Positions 35,931 to 45,218 of a DNA stretch of 64,000 bases are shown here, piece by piece. Origin of the DNA: Saccharopolyspora hordei (GTDB lineage: Bacteria; Actinomycetota; Actinomycetes; Mycobacteriales; Pseudonocardiaceae); assembly GCF_013410345.1 (NCBI RefSeq), contig NZ_JACCFJ010000001.1, forward strand, positions 3,509,001 to 3,573,000. The letters are read 5' to 3'. The position numbers and the translations under genes were made by a program. The notes beneath the pieces are model-generated. The model ran no database searches. It worked only from the letters and a program-made list of their open reading frames with translations, and had not been told where the DNA came from. Position 1 is the stretch's first letter. Every line of letters begins with the position of its first letter.

Positions 35931-38089
35931 CCAGTCGGCTGGACGGCCCGCTGAAGGTCACCGGACGGGCCGAGTACGGGGCCGACCACGCCTTCCCGGG
36001 CCTGGTGCACGGGTACGTCGTGGTCAGCACCATCGCGCACGGTGAGATCGAGGCGGTGGACGTCACGGCGGCCAAGAGCGCACCCGGTGTGCTCGCGGTG
36101 TACACGCCGTTCGACCCCCTGGAGCTGAACACCCCGTCCCTGCCGGCGTTCGGTGAGACCTGGGTGCCGCTGCAGGACCGGGAGGTCACCCACTACGGCC
36201 AGCCGATCGGGTTCGTGGTCGCCGAGACCTTCGAGCAGGCGCGGGACGCGGCGATGCTGGTCGAGGTGGACTACCGCGAGCGGCCGGCGGCGACGTCGCT
36301 GGAGGAGGGCTTGGCGTCGGCCGAGGCCGCGCCGGGCACCGAGGACGTCGAGATCCTGGCCGAGGGTGTGGAGTCCATCGCAGACGCGCTGGCCGCCAGC
36401 AGCGTGGTGGTGGAGGCGACCTACCGCACCGCGCCGCAGCACCACGCCGCGATGGAGCCGCACTCCGCGGTCGCGGTGTGGGAGGGCGGTGCGCTGACCG
36501 TCTACAGCGGCAACCAGGGCTCCGACCTGCAGGCCACCGAGCTGGCCCAGGCGCTGGGCGTGGACGTTGCGTCGGTGCGGGCGGTGAACCCGTTCGTCGG
36601 TGGGGCCTTCGGCGGCAAGGGGCGCACGTCGGCGCCGGCGTTCCTGGCCGCGGCCGCGGCTCGCGCGCTGGGACGGCCGGTGAAGGCGGCGCTGACCCGC
36701 GAGCAGGTGTTCACCGCGACGGCGGGGCGCGCGGCGACGGTGCAGGAGATCGCCCTCGGGGCGGCGGAGGACGGCACGCTGGTCGCCGTGCGGCACGACT
36801 CCTGGTGCAGCACCGATGCGAACCGGTCCTTCGTGGAGCCGACCACGCGCGGGACGTCGCAGGAGTGGTACGCCACGCCGAACCTGAAGGCCACGCAGCG
36901 GATCGTGCCGCTGAACCTCCCGCCGACGACGTTCATGCGGGCGCCGGGGGAGGCGCCGGGCTCCTTCGCGCTGGAGAGTGCGATGGACGAGCTGGCGGTG
37001 GCGCTGGGCATGGATCCGATCGAGCTGCGGGTGCGCAACAGCTCGATCGCGCCACCTGGCAAGGACCTGCAGTGGTCCAGCAAGCACCTCGACGAGTGCT
37101 TCCAGGTCGGTGCGCAGCGGTTCGGCTGGGCGCAGCGGTCGCCGCGCGGCCGGGTGGACGGGGACTGGCTGGTGGGCATGGGCGTGGCCACGGCGATGTT
37201 CCCCGCGCTGCGGTTCCCGGCCACCGTCGAGGTCACGCTGCGCGAGGACGACACCGCGGTGGTGTCGACCAGCGGCGCGGACCCGGGCACCGGTCTGCTC
37301 ACCGTGCTGGCGCTGGTGGGTGCGGAGTCGCTGGCCGTCCCGGTGGAGCGGGTCACGCCGCGGCTGGGCGATTCGGCGTTCCCGCCGGGCGGGATGTCCG
37401 GTGGGTCGACGGCCACCGCGAGCGCGGGCTCGGCGCTCATGGTCGCCGCGTCCGAGGTGATCGATGCGCTGCTGGCCCTGGCCTCGTCGCCGGGCGCGCC
37501 GTTCGAGGGTGCGGAGGTGTCCTACGAGGACGGGCGGGTGCTGGCCGAGGACGGGCGTTCGATGTCCTTCGGCGAGGTGCTGCGGGCGGCGGGCCGGGAG
37601 TCGCTGTCGGCGACCGGGTCGTCGGGTCCGGGCGAGGAGCTGACCAAGCACTCCTTCAGCTCGTTCGGCGCGCAGTTCTGCGAGGTGCGGGTGCACCGCT
37701 GGACGCGTGAGGTGCGGGTGTCGCGGATGCTCGGGGTGTTCGACTGCGGTCGGATCATCAACGAGAAGGCGGCGCGCAGCCAGGCGATGGGCGGGATGGT
37801 CTGGGGTCTGTCGGCGGCGCTGCACGAGGTCCTGGAGGTCGACGACAGCGGGCGGTGGGCCAACGGCGACTTCGCCGGCTACCTGGTCCCGGTCAACGCC
37901 GACGTCGGTGAGATCGACGCCGAGTTCGTCCGGTACCCGGACACGCTGCACAACGCGGTCGGGGCGAAGGGGCTGGGTGAGATCGGCGTGGTCGGCGTGG
38001 CGGCTGCGGTGGCCAACGCGGTCTACAACGCCACTGGGATCCGGGTCCGCCACATCCCGATCACGATCGAGGACCTGCTGGTGGAGTGA
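35927..38089 (+). CDS. Molybdenum cofactor-binding subunit of PaoC-type aldehyde oxidoreductase
   Basis: The 720-aa large subunit of the xanthine dehydrogenase family has GRAEYGADHAFPGLVHG at the start, NPFVGGAFGGKG near residue 223, the substrate-arginine loop MRAPGEAPG near residue 335, and the active-site Glu in GAKGLGEIG near residue 685. The layout fits PaoC/YagR, which oxidises aldehydes to acids, rather than a fused xanthine dehydrogenase. The GTG overlaps the FAD subunit stop (GTGA). No maturation chaperone (PaoD/XdhC-like) follows in the window. Confidence 0.92.
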   Translation: MTSRLDGPLKVTGRAEYGADHAFPGLVHGYVVVSTIAHGEIEAVDVTAAKSAPGVLAVYTPFDPLELNTPSLPAFGETWVPLQDREVTHYGQPIGFVVAETFEQARDAAMLVEVDYRERPAATSLEEGLASAEAAPGTEDVEILAEGVESIADALAASSVVVEATYRTAPQHHAAMEPHSAVAVWEGGALTVYSGNQGSDLQATELAQALGVDVASVRAVNPFVGGAFGGKGRTSAPAFLAAAAARALGRPVKAALTREQVFTATAGRAATVQEIALGAAEDGTLVAVRHDSWCSTDANRSFVEPTTRGTSQEWYATPNLKATQRIVPLNLPPTTFMRAPGEAPGSFALESAMDELAVALGMDPIELRVRNSSIAPPGKDLQWSSKHLDECFQVGAQRFGWAQRSPRGRVDGDWLVGMGVATAMFPALRFPATVEVTLREDDTAVVSTSGADPGTGLLTVLALVGAESLAVPVERVTPRLGDSAFPPGGMSGGSTATASAGSALMVAASEVIDALLALASSPGAPFEGAEVSYEDGRVLAEDGRSMSFGEVLRAAGRESLSATGSSGPGEELTKHSFSSFGAQFCEVRVHRWTREVRVSRMLGVFDCGRIINEKAARSQAMGGMVWGLSAALHEVLEVDDSGRWANGDFAGYLVPVNADVGEIDAEFVRYPDTLHNAVGAKGLGEIGVVGVAAAVANAVYNATGIRVRHIPITIEDLLVE

Positions 38090-38130
38090 TGGTCGGGGCC
38101 CACCGCCGGTGGTCGGCGGTGGGCCCCGTG

Positions 38131-38655
38131 TCACGGCTCGGACCGGTCGGCCGGGCGGTGGCGCCGGGCCGCGCGGGCGTGGGCCGCGGTGAGCAGCTGC
38201 AGGGCCTGCTCAGCGGTGCGCGGGCCCGGGTTGAGGATCGAGATCCACCCCTGGGGCGCGTAGACGGGGTGGGGCAGGACCTCGTCCACGGCGCTGTAGT
38301 CGTGCTCGTCGTGGTGGGCCGGGTGCTCGGCGGGGGTGTGGCCGAGGAGGCGCTGGAACTCGGCCCGGCCGACGTTGACGTTGAGGCGGTAGATGCCCGG
38401 ACGGTCCAGCTTGGACTCGGTGTCGAAGCCGGGGTAGTCCTTGGTGACGATCGTGGCGAACGGGAGGTCCCGGTCGGCCGGGTCGCGGCCTTCCGGGGCG
38501 TGGTGGAAGAAGGTGTCGCCCCAGGCGATCTCCGGGGCGCCGCTGGCGGCGTCGGCGGTGATGGCCACGACGCCGGGCAGGGCCTGGGTGTGCTCGATGA
38601 TCGCGGTCTCGGTCAGTTCCTGGCCGGTCCGCTCGGTGTTCTCGCCGGTGTCCAC
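38131..38655 (-). CDS. DUF6194 family protein
   Basis: The 174-aa protein has ALPGVVAITADAASGAPEIAWGDTFF, FATIVTKDYPGFDTESKLDRPGIYRLNV and DEVLPHPVYAPQGWISILNP, the actinobacterial DUF6194 pattern. Function unknown. The GTG at 38655 is chosen because the sequence before it is not conserved-looking; a ribosome site is weak. It lies 41 nt past the molybdoenzyme operon, convergent with it. Confidence 0.75.
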   Translation of the reverse strand: MDTGENTERTGQELTETAIIEHTQALPGVVAITADAASGAPEIAWGDTFFHHAPEGRDPADRDLPFATIVTKDYPGFDTESKLDRPGIYRLNVNVGRAEFQRLLGHTPAEHPAHHDEHDYSAVDEVLPHPVYAPQGWISILNPGPRTAEQALQLLTAAHARAARRHRPADRSEP

Positions 38656-38711
38656 GGCGCCGACTCTAGCGTGGGCGCGGGTGGCGAGGTCCTCGCCGTT
38701 GGGCGGCGGGG

Positions 38712-38858
38712 TCAGTCGTAGCCGCGGACCAGGTGGCTCTCGTCGAACTCGTCGGGGTCGGGCTCGGTGCGGTCCTGGGTGGGGATGAGCAGTTCGTCGT
38801 GGTCCGGGTCGACGGGGTCCCAGCGCTGCTGGGCGGGGAGGGGGTCGGAGATCGTCAT
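38712..38858 (-). CDS. Small acidic protein, 48 aa
   Basis: An ATG at 38858 follows AAAGGAG with ideal 8-nt spacing. The peptide is strongly acidic (DPVDPDHDELLIPTQDRTEPDPDEFDESH) and has no hydrophobic segment. Family unknown. It lies upstream of the DUF6194 gene on the same strand with a 56-nt gap, so the pair may be co-transcribed. Confidence 0.6.
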   Translation of the reverse strand: MTISDPLPAQQRWDPVDPDHDELLIPTQDRTEPDPDEFDESHLVRGYD

Positions 38859-38988
38859 GTCCGGCTCCTTTCGACGCGGAAACGATTGTCTGATGGTGCT
38901 TCTCGCTGGTGGAGATCGCATCGCGACCCGCTGGGGAGCTGATCGGAATCGCCCGTCCGAGCAGGCGGATCATCCACAGTGGTCTCGA

Positions 38989-39009
38989 TCGTTTCAGTGG
39001 CAGCCAAAA
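38989..39009 (+). repeat. Dispersed intergenic motif copy 3
   Basis: TCGTTTCAGTG, five bases, CAAAA, in the 209-nt gap between the deacylase stop and the small acidic gene start. A partial copy (TCGTTTCAGTG only) occurs at 15599-15609. Confidence 0.5.
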
Positions 39010-39067
39010 GCACTGCTCGACCGAGGAATTCCACACCCGAGCACCCACGAGATCGCCTGGAGGGCGG

Positions 39068-40624
39068 TCAGCTCCGCGGCGTGAGGCGGGTTCCGCTGCG
39101 GGAGCCCACGTACCGGCCGTCGTCGACGACGGTGCGGCCGCCCAGGCAGACCCAGGTGATCCCCTCGGGCTGCTGCATCGGGTCCTGGTAGTCGCCGCGG
39201 TCGCGGACGGTCGCCGGGTCGAAGGCGACGAGGTCGGCGACCTTGCCCGGGGCGATCAGACCGCGGTCGGGGACGTCGAAGACCTGGGCGGGCAGCCCGG
39301 TCATCCGGTGCACGGCCTCCGGCAGGGTGAGCACGCCGCGGTCGCGGGTCCAGCGGCCGAGGACGCGGGGGAAGGTCCCGGTCAGCCGCGGGTGCGGGGT
39401 CCCGCCGGTGCCGGGCGGCAGGCCGTCGGAGCCGATCGTGGTGTGCGGGTCGGCCAGGGCGAGCGCGAGGTCGTCCTCGTGCATGCTGAAGTGGATCATC
39501 GTGGCGCGCAGCCGTTCGCTGACCAGGACGTCGATGAGCGCGTCGACGGGGTCGCTGCCGGTGTCGTCGGCGATCTCGGCGAGGGTGCGGCCCTCGTGGC
39601 GGTGGCTGGCGGTGCCGGCGAGGAGGATGCGGTCCCAGCGCGTGGTGTCGGCGATCGCGGCGGCGATCTCGTCGCGGACGGCCGGGTCGGTCAGCCGGGT
39701 GAGGACCTCGTCGGTGCTGCCGGTGAGGTGGTGCGCGGGCAGCACCGCGGTGAGCGTGGTGGACGAGGCGGTGTAGGGGTAGACGTCCTGGTGGACCTGC
39801 TGGCCGCGCTGGCGGGCGCGGTCGAGCTCGTCGAGCGCGGCGCGCAGGCTGCCCCAGTTGCGGGTGCCGGTGACCTTGAGGTGCGAGACGTGGGTCTGCC
39901 CGGCCACCGCGCCGATGCGCAGGGCTTCGCCGATCGAGTCCAGCAGCCGGTCGCCCTCGTCGCGCACGTGCGTGACGTAGCGGCCGTGGCCGCCGAGGAC
40001 GGTGGCCAGGTCGATCAGCTCGTCGGTGGTGGCGAAGGTGGCGGGTGGGTAGATCAGGCCACTGGACAGGCCGAAGGCACCGGCGGTCATGCCTTCTTCC
40101 AGCGCGGCGCGCATGGCGCGGCGGGCGTCGTCGTCGGGGGCCGCGTCGGTCATGCCCGTGGCGGCGATGCGCAGGGTGCCGTGGCCGACCAGTGGGCAGT
40201 GGTTGGTGACGTAGCCGGCGGCGTCGGTGGCGGCGAACAGCTCGTGGAACCCGGTCCAGGTGATCTCCAGGGAGGGGAAGAGCCGCTGCAGGTGACCGGC
40301 GAGGGTGTCGTGGTGCTGGTGGCTGCGCGGGGCGAGGCTGAAGCCGCAGTTGCCGACGACCTCGGTGGTGACGCCCTGGTGGATCTTGGTGGTGTCGTCG
40401 TACGGGAGCAGCGGTGCGTTGTCGGCGTGGGAGTGGACGTCGATGAACCCGGGGGCCAGCACGAGGCCGGTCAGGTCTCGGCGCGGCAGGTCGGCGGGGA
40501 AGGTGCCGGGTGGTTCGACGGCGGCGATGCGGTCGTCGCGGACCAGGACGTCGGCGGGGCGCAGCGGGGAGCCGGTGCCGTCGGCGAGCCGGGCTCCGGT
40601 GAGCAGCAGTTCGGTGCGGGTCAC
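39068..40624 (-). CDS. N-acyl-D-amino-acid deacylase family amidohydrolase
   Basis: The 518-aa zinc amidohydrolase has the metal site PGFIDVHSHADN near residue 55, VVGNCGFSLAP near residue 90 (the ligand Cys of D-aminoacylases), THVRDEGDRLL and HVSHLKVTG in the barrel, and SDGLPPGTGGTPHPR near residue 375. It would release D-amino acids from N-acyl forms or open dihydropyrimidine-like substrates. A GGAGG sits 8 nt before the GTG at 40624. It diverges from the lipoate ligase gene across 81 nt. Confidence 0.9.
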   Translation of the reverse strand: MTRTELLLTGARLADGTGSPLRPADVLVRDDRIAAVEPPGTFPADLPRRDLTGLVLAPGFIDVHSHADNAPLLPYDDTTKIHQGVTTEVVGNCGFSLAPRSHQHHDTLAGHLQRLFPSLEITWTGFHELFAATDAAGYVTNHCPLVGHGTLRIAATGMTDAAPDDDARRAMRAALEEGMTAGAFGLSSGLIYPPATFATTDELIDLATVLGGHGRYVTHVRDEGDRLLDSIGEALRIGAVAGQTHVSHLKVTGTRNWGSLRAALDELDRARQRGQQVHQDVYPYTASSTTLTAVLPAHHLTGSTDEVLTRLTDPAVRDEIAAAIADTTRWDRILLAGTASHRHEGRTLAEIADDTGSDPVDALIDVLVSERLRATMIHFSMHEDDLALALADPHTTIGSDGLPPGTGGTPHPRLTGTFPRVLGRWTRDRGVLTLPEAVHRMTGLPAQVFDVPDRGLIAPGKVADLVAFDPATVRDRGDYQDPMQQPEGITWVCLGGRTVVDDGRYVGSRSGTRLTPRS

Positions 40625-40705
40625 GGTGGTGGCCTCCGGGGTGCGGGAGTGGACGGGGCTTGTGCGATGTTGTCGGTGTCGGACGTCGATCCTCAGGGGT
40701 GTGCG

Positions 40706-41755
40706 GTGCACGGTGAGTACAAGGTCCCGGGCGGGAAGCTGGTCGTGGTCGACCTGGACGTGGTGGACGGCCGGTTGTCCGGGGTGCGGGTCAGCGGTGA
40801 CTTCTTCCTGGAGCCGGACGAGGCGCTGGAGGCGATCAACGGCGCGCTGACGGGTGCGCCGGTGGACGCCGCGGCGGAGGACCTGGTCGCCCGGGTCCAC
40901 CGGGGACTGCCGGAGGGCGCGCGGCTGGTGGGGTTCGACGCGGACGCGGTCGCGGTGGCGGTGCGGCGGGCGGTGGCCCGGGCGTCGGACTGGACCGACC
41001 ACGAGTGGGCGCTGGTGCACGACGGGCCGCAGACGCCGTTGATGCACATGGCCCTGGACCAGGTGCTGGCCGAGGAAGTCGGGGCGGGACGCCGCTCGCC
41101 CACGCTGCGGTTCTGGGAGTGGGCCGCGCCGTCGGTGATCATCGGCAGCTTCCAGTCGGTGCGCAACGAGGTGGACCTGGAGGCTGCGCGGCGGCACGGC
41201 ATCGAGGTGGTGCGGCGGATCACCGGTGGCGGGGCGATGTTCGTGGAGCCGGGCAACACGGTGACCTACTCGCTGTACGCGCCGGCGTCGCTGGTGGCGG
41301 GGATGAGCTTCGCCGAGTCCTACGCGTTCTTGGACGACTGGGTGCTGGGTGTGCTGCGCGATCTGGGGTTGAACGTGTGGTACCAGCCGTTGAACGACAT
41401 CGCTTCGGACGCGGGCAAGATCGGGGGCGCGGCGCAGAAGCGGTTGGGCTCGGGTGCGGTGCTGCACCACGTGACCATGTCCTACAGCATCGACGCGGAC
41501 AAGATGAGCGAGGTGCTGCGGGTCGGCAAGGAGAAGCTGTCGGACAAGGGCGTGGCGAGCGCGAAGAAGCGGGTCGATCCGCTGCGCCGGCAGACGGGGT
41601 TGGCGCGCGAGGTGGTGATCGAGCGGTTGATCGCGGGCTTCCGGGACCGGTTCGGTCTGGTGGACGGGCCGGTGACCGACGCCGAGCGGGCGCGGGCGCA
41701 GGAGTTGATCGAGTCGAAGTTCGCCACGCGCGAGTGGTTGATGCGGGTGCCGTGA
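40706..41755 (+). CDS. Lipoate-protein ligase with LplB-like domain at the N-terminus
   Basis: The 349-aa protein starts with an LplB-like accessory domain (HGEYKVPGGKLVVVDLDVVDGRL, residues 2-25, through EALEAINGALTGAP). The LplA/BPL catalytic domain follows: FWEWAAPSVIIGSFQS, VVRRITGGGAMFVEPGN, and the catalytic Lys in NDIASDAGKIGGAAQKR. In E. coli LplA this accessory domain is C-terminal, so the order here is permuted; in archaea the parts are separate genes. I start at the GTG 40706 with AGGGG upstream; an ATG at 40667 is in frame. Role: lipoate attachment to dehydrogenase or GcvH proteins, or octanoyl transfer. Confidence 0.85.
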   Translation: MHGEYKVPGGKLVVVDLDVVDGRLSGVRVSGDFFLEPDEALEAINGALTGAPVDAAAEDLVARVHRGLPEGARLVGFDADAVAVAVRRAVARASDWTDHEWALVHDGPQTPLMHMALDQVLAEEVGAGRRSPTLRFWEWAAPSVIIGSFQSVRNEVDLEAARRHGIEVVRRITGGGAMFVEPGNTVTYSLYAPASLVAGMSFAESYAFLDDWVLGVLRDLGLNVWYQPLNDIASDAGKIGGAAQKRLGSGAVLHHVTMSYSIDADKMSEVLRVGKEKLSDKGVASAKKRVDPLRRQTGLAREVVIERLIAGFRDRFGLVDGPVTDAERARAQELIESKFATREWLMRVP

Positions 41756-41821
41756 GGGCACCGGCAGGAGGGGGTGCCGCGCGGGCGGGGCGGTCCCGCC
41801 CGGCGCACCGTCGTGGCTGTC

Positions 41822-42046
41822 TCAGGTGAGCAGCTCGGGGACCCCGGGGGTGTTGCGCTTGCGGCGGAGCCAGACCTTGCGGGTGCCGTCGGAGTAGAGC
41901 AGGACGCGGGAGAGCTCCCAGCCGGAGAACTCGGCGTGGATGCTGAGTTGCACCGCTGCGCTCAGGCGGGTGACGCCTGGGGGGAGGCGCAGCGGCCGGT
42001 ACTCCCAATCGGTGTCGGTGCTGGTTCCTTCCGAGGTTGTGGTCAT
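41822..42046 (-). CDS. DUF5703-type small protein
   Basis: The 74-aa protein has DWEYRPLRLPPGVTRLSAAVQLSIHAEFSGWELSRVLLY, then a basic WLRRKR tail, the pattern of actinobacterial DUF5703. Function unknown. Its ATG overlaps the stop of the upstream lipoprotein gene (ATGA), so the two are coupled. Confidence 0.75.
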   Translation of the reverse strand: MTTTSEGTSTDTDWEYRPLRLPPGVTRLSAAVQLSIHAEFSGWELSRVLLYSDGTRKVWLRRKRNTPGVPELLT

Positions 42047-43023
42047 GGTGTCACCACCTGGTATCCGGAGCCGTTGGCGGAGGCGATGTAGAGCGTTCCG
42101 GTCTGGGGGTCGACTGCGATGCTGTTGGGTTGGCTGATGGTGGGCAGCCGGTGGCGTTCGCGTGGTTCGCCGCCGGCGACGTCGTAACCGACGACCTCGT
42201 TGGTCGCGGTCAGTGTGACCCAGGCTATGTCGCGAGTGGGGTCGTAGGCGAGGCCGTAGGGGCTGCCGGGCACGGGGTAGCGCTGCTTCATCACCAGGGG
42301 GTCGGTGCTGAAGGCGAGCAGTTCCTGGCCGCGGGTGTCGATGGCGAGGATGCGTCCGTAGCGGTCGGTGACGGCGTTGGTGGCGCCGCTGCCGGCGCGC
42401 AGACCTGCGCCTTTGCTGCCGTTGGCGGGGTCGACGGGGGTGACGGAGGTGGTGAGGCGGTCGAGGACGTAGACGTCGTGGGGGGTGGGCAGCAGCTGGG
42501 CGGGGTCCTGGAAGCCGTCGGCGGTGGCGGTGCGGGTGCCGTCGCGCAGGACGGTGACGGTGGCGGGGGTGCGCAGGGCGACGGCGGTGCGCTCGGCGTC
42601 GAGGTCGACGGCGTGCAGCGGCCCGCCCGGCACGGGTGTGGTGCGGACCTCGGCGGTGGCCAGGTCGACGCGGGCGATCTGGTCGCTGTCGGGCAGGGCG
42701 GCGAGGAGCGTGCCGGGGTCGTGGTGCAGCCCGGCGGGGGCGCTGGGCAGGGTGGCGGTCCGCTGGGCGCCGGTGGTGGTGTCGGTGAGGGTGAGCGTGG
42801 GGCCGCTGGCCAGCACGAGGGTGTGGGTGGTCGGGTCGTAGACGGTGTGCTGGACCGGCGGTGCGGGGTGGACGGTGCCTGCGGGCGCGGTGGCCGCCGG
42901 GGGTGAGGCGGCGGGCGTGGCGGCGACGAGGGTGTCGGTGACTTGGAGGGGGTCGCTGGCTTGGTCGGTCGCGCAGCCGGTGAGCAGGGTGGCGATCAGG
43001 CACGGGATGACCAGACGGCGCAA
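42043..43023 (-). CDS. Beta-propeller lipoprotein
   Basis: The 326-aa protein has a lipoprotein signal peptide (RRLVIPCLIATLLTGC, lipobox Cys at residue 17) and then a Thr/Pro-rich linker. About 270 residues of short beta-strand repeats follow, such as VYDPTTHTLVL, YGLAYDPTRDIAWVTLT and NSIAVDPQTGTLYIASANG, the YncE/NHL-like propeller pattern. It would sit on the outer membrane-facing side of the cell. The start is a TTG at 43023 with GGAGGG upstream. Ligand unknown. Confidence 0.8.
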   Translation of the reverse strand: MRRLVIPCLIATLLTGCATDQASDPLQVTDTLVAATPAASPPAATAPAGTVHPAPPVQHTVYDPTTHTLVLASGPTLTLTDTTTGAQRTATLPSAPAGLHHDPGTLLAALPDSDQIARVDLATAEVRTTPVPGGPLHAVDLDAERTAVALRTPATVTVLRDGTRTATADGFQDPAQLLPTPHDVYVLDRLTTSVTPVDPANGSKGAGLRAGSGATNAVTDRYGRILAIDTRGQELLAFSTDPLVMKQRYPVPGSPYGLAYDPTRDIAWVTLTATNEVVGYDVAGGEPRERHRLPTISQPNSIAVDPQTGTLYIASANGSGYQVVTP

Positions 43024-43112
43024 CGAGGCCCTCCTTGGGTGGTGCTGGCCCGCGGGTGGCGGGTGGTTCGCCTTCCAGCATCCCTGATCGGTGTGCGCGG
43101 GGTGCGGTGTGG

Positions 43113-44078
43113 TCAGGGTTGGGGCGGGGTGTCGGTGGGTGCGCTGATGTCGTCGAGGGCGGCGCGGATGGCGGGTGGGAGGGTGAGGTCTTCGGCGGCG
43201 AGGGCGGTCTTGAGCTGGCTGGTGGTGCGGGCGCCGAGGACGGGTGCGGTGACGCCGGGCCGGTCGCGGACCCAGGCGAGCGCGACGTGGGCGGGTGAGG
43301 TGCCGAGTCCTTCGGCGGCGGTGAGCACGGCGTGCACGATGCGGGCGGCGCGTTCGGTGCGGTGGTGCTCGACGTAGCTGGCCAGGGGGCCGGCGCCGCG
43401 GGAGTCGGCGGGGGTGGCGTTGCGGTACTTGCCGGTGAGCACGCCGCGGCCCAGTGGTGCCCAGGCGAGCAGGCCGATGCCGTGGTGCTGGGCGGCGGGG
43501 ATGACTTCGCGTTCGGGGCCGCGTTCGAGCAGGGAGTACTCGTGCTGGGTGGAGACCAGCGGGGTGCGGGTGGGGTGGGCGCGCTGGTGGGTGGCGGCGG
43601 TGGCCAGTTGCCAGCCCGCGTAGTTGGCGGTGCCGGCGTAGCGGACGCGGCCGGTGGTGGTGGCGGTGTCCAGTGCGGCGAGGGTCTCGTCGAGGGGGAC
43701 GGCGGGGTCCCAGGCGTGGACCTGCCAGAGGTCGATGTGGTCGGTGCCGAGGCGGCGCAGGGACTCGTCGAGGGCGGCGAGCAGGGAGCCGCGGGAGGCG
43801 CCGCCGCCGAAGGGGCCGGGCTTGCGGCGGGCGGCGGCGGTGGTGGCCAGGACGATCTCGTCGCGGGGGACGTGGTGGGTGAGCAGGTCACCGAGGATCT
43901 GCTCGGCCTGGCCGTCCTGGTAGACGTCGGCGGTGTCGACGAGGGTGCCGCCGGCGTCGTGGAAGAGCGACAGTTGTTCGGCGGCCTGGTCGGCGTCGGT
44001 GTCGAGTCCCCAGGTCATGGTGCCGAGGGCGAGGCGGGAGACGCGGAGGCCGCTGCGGCCGAGTTGTCGGTGTTCCAC
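43113..44078 (-). CDS. Aldo/keto reductase family protein lacking the usual catalytic lysine
   Basis: The 321-aa TIM-barrel protein has LGRSGLRVSRLALGTMTWG, the Asp and Tyr of the tetrad (DTADVYQDGQ, Asp48 and Tyr53) and the His in QVHAWD. In aldo/keto reductases the third strand usually reads LATK; here it reads LATT, so Thr80 takes the lysine's place (Lys86 is six residues on). NADPH-binding LGARTTSQLKTAL is present. Substrate unknown; catalysis may be impaired or altered. The ATG at 44078 gives the family N-terminus. Confidence 0.88.
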   Translation of the reverse strand: MEHRQLGRSGLRVSRLALGTMTWGLDTDADQAAEQLSLFHDAGGTLVDTADVYQDGQAEQILGDLLTHHVPRDEIVLATTAAARRKPGPFGGGASRGSLLAALDESLRRLGTDHIDLWQVHAWDPAVPLDETLAALDTATTTGRVRYAGTANYAGWQLATAATHQRAHPTRTPLVSTQHEYSLLERGPEREVIPAAQHHGIGLLAWAPLGRGVLTGKYRNATPADSRGAGPLASYVEHHRTERAARIVHAVLTAAEGLGTSPAHVALAWVRDRPGVTAPVLGARTTSQLKTALAAEDLTLPPAIRAALDDISAPTDTPPQP

Positions 44079-44318
44079 GGTGGGGAGGGTATTCGCTGCC
44101 GGGGTGCGGGTCGGTGAGGCTGGGGCGGCGGGTCTGGCCGGTGTGCCGGATCACAGGGGGTTGTGCGGGCGGTGCGGGTGGAGTGCGGTTGACCTGGGGC
44201 GGGGTGCCGGTCGGGTGGTGTCGGGGTGGCTGCCAAGATGCGGGGCGACTCCTCGGCCTCCCCCTGGTCGACGGGGGTGTGCCGGTGTCGTCGCCGACTG
44301 TGGCTGGAGTGGGTTGCG

Positions 44319-45149
44319 TTGACGTGGTTGCAGGCCGTGGTGTTGGCCGTGGTCCAGGGGCTGACCGAGTTCCTGCCGATCTCCTCGTCCGGTCACCTGC
44401 GGATCGTGTCGGAGCTGTTCTTCGGTGACGACGCGGGTGCGTCGTTCACGGCGGTGACGCAGATCGGCACCGAGCTGGCGGTGGTCGTCTACTTCGCCCG
44501 GGACATCGCGCGGCTGGTGGCGGTGTGGTTCCGCGGGCTGGTCGACGCCGAGGTGCGGCGGTCGCAGGACTACCGGCTGGCCTGGTACGTGATCGTGGGC
44601 AGCGTCCCGATCGGGGTGCTGGGGTTGCTGTTCCAGGACCAGATCCGCTCGACGCTGCGGAGCTTGTGGGTCACCGGCGCGATGCTGGTCGTCTTCGGCG
44701 TGCTGCTGGGGTTGGCCGAGCGGTTCGGGCGGCAGGTGCGCGACCAGCAGCGGTTGACGCTGCGCGATGGTGCGCTGATGGGCCTGGCGCAGTCGCTGGC
44801 GCTCGTCCCGGGGGTGTCGCGCTCCGGGGGGACGATCACGGCGGGCCTGGCGCTGGGCCTGGACCGGCCGACGGCGGTGCGGTTCTCGTTCCTGCTGGCG
44901 ATCCCGGCGGTGTTCGCGGCGGGGTTGTCGGAGGTCCCGCACGTGTTCGAGCCGTCCCCGTACGGTCTGCAGCCGTCGGTGGCGCAGATGGTGGTGGCCA
45001 CGGTGGTGGCCGGTGCGGTGGGCTACGCGGTGATCGCGTGGCTGCTGCGGTTCGTGCAGCGGCACAGCGTGTACCTGTTCGTGTGGTACCGGATCGCGCT
45101 GGGGCTGCTGGTGTTCGCGCTGCTGGGCACCGGTGTCATGCAGCCGTGA
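44319..45149 (+). CDS. uppP: Undecaprenyl-diphosphatase
   Basis: The 276-aa membrane enzyme has both family motifs: [17 protein letters not shown] at residues 12-28 and [14 protein letters not shown] near residue 170, with about eight helices. It recycles undecaprenyl pyrophosphate to the monophosphate carrier used in cell-wall synthesis (and confers bacitracin tolerance). A TTG at 44319 with GGAG upstream gives the standard N-terminus; the longer frame from an ATG at 44226 adds non-conserved residues. It is followed 69 nt later by the phosphatase gene. Confidence 0.93.
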   Translation: MTWLQAVVLAVVQGLTEFLPISSSGHLRIVSELFFGDDAGASFTAVTQIGTELAVVVYFARDIARLVAVWFRGLVDAEVRRSQDYRLAWYVIVGSVPIGVLGLLFQDQIRSTLRSLWVTGAMLVVFGVLLGLAERFGRQVRDQQRLTLRDGALMGLAQSLALVPGVSRSGGTITAGLALGLDRPTAVRFSFLLAIPAVFAAGLSEVPHVFEPSPYGLQPSVAQMVVATVVAGAVGYAVIAWLLRFVQRHSVYLFVWYRIALGLLVFALLGTGVMQP

Positions 45150-45218
45150 GGCGGAGTCGTCGGTCCGCGCGGGTGGGCGGAGGCCGCGTCGCGGTGGGGT
45201 GGCCTACCCTCGGCGGAC

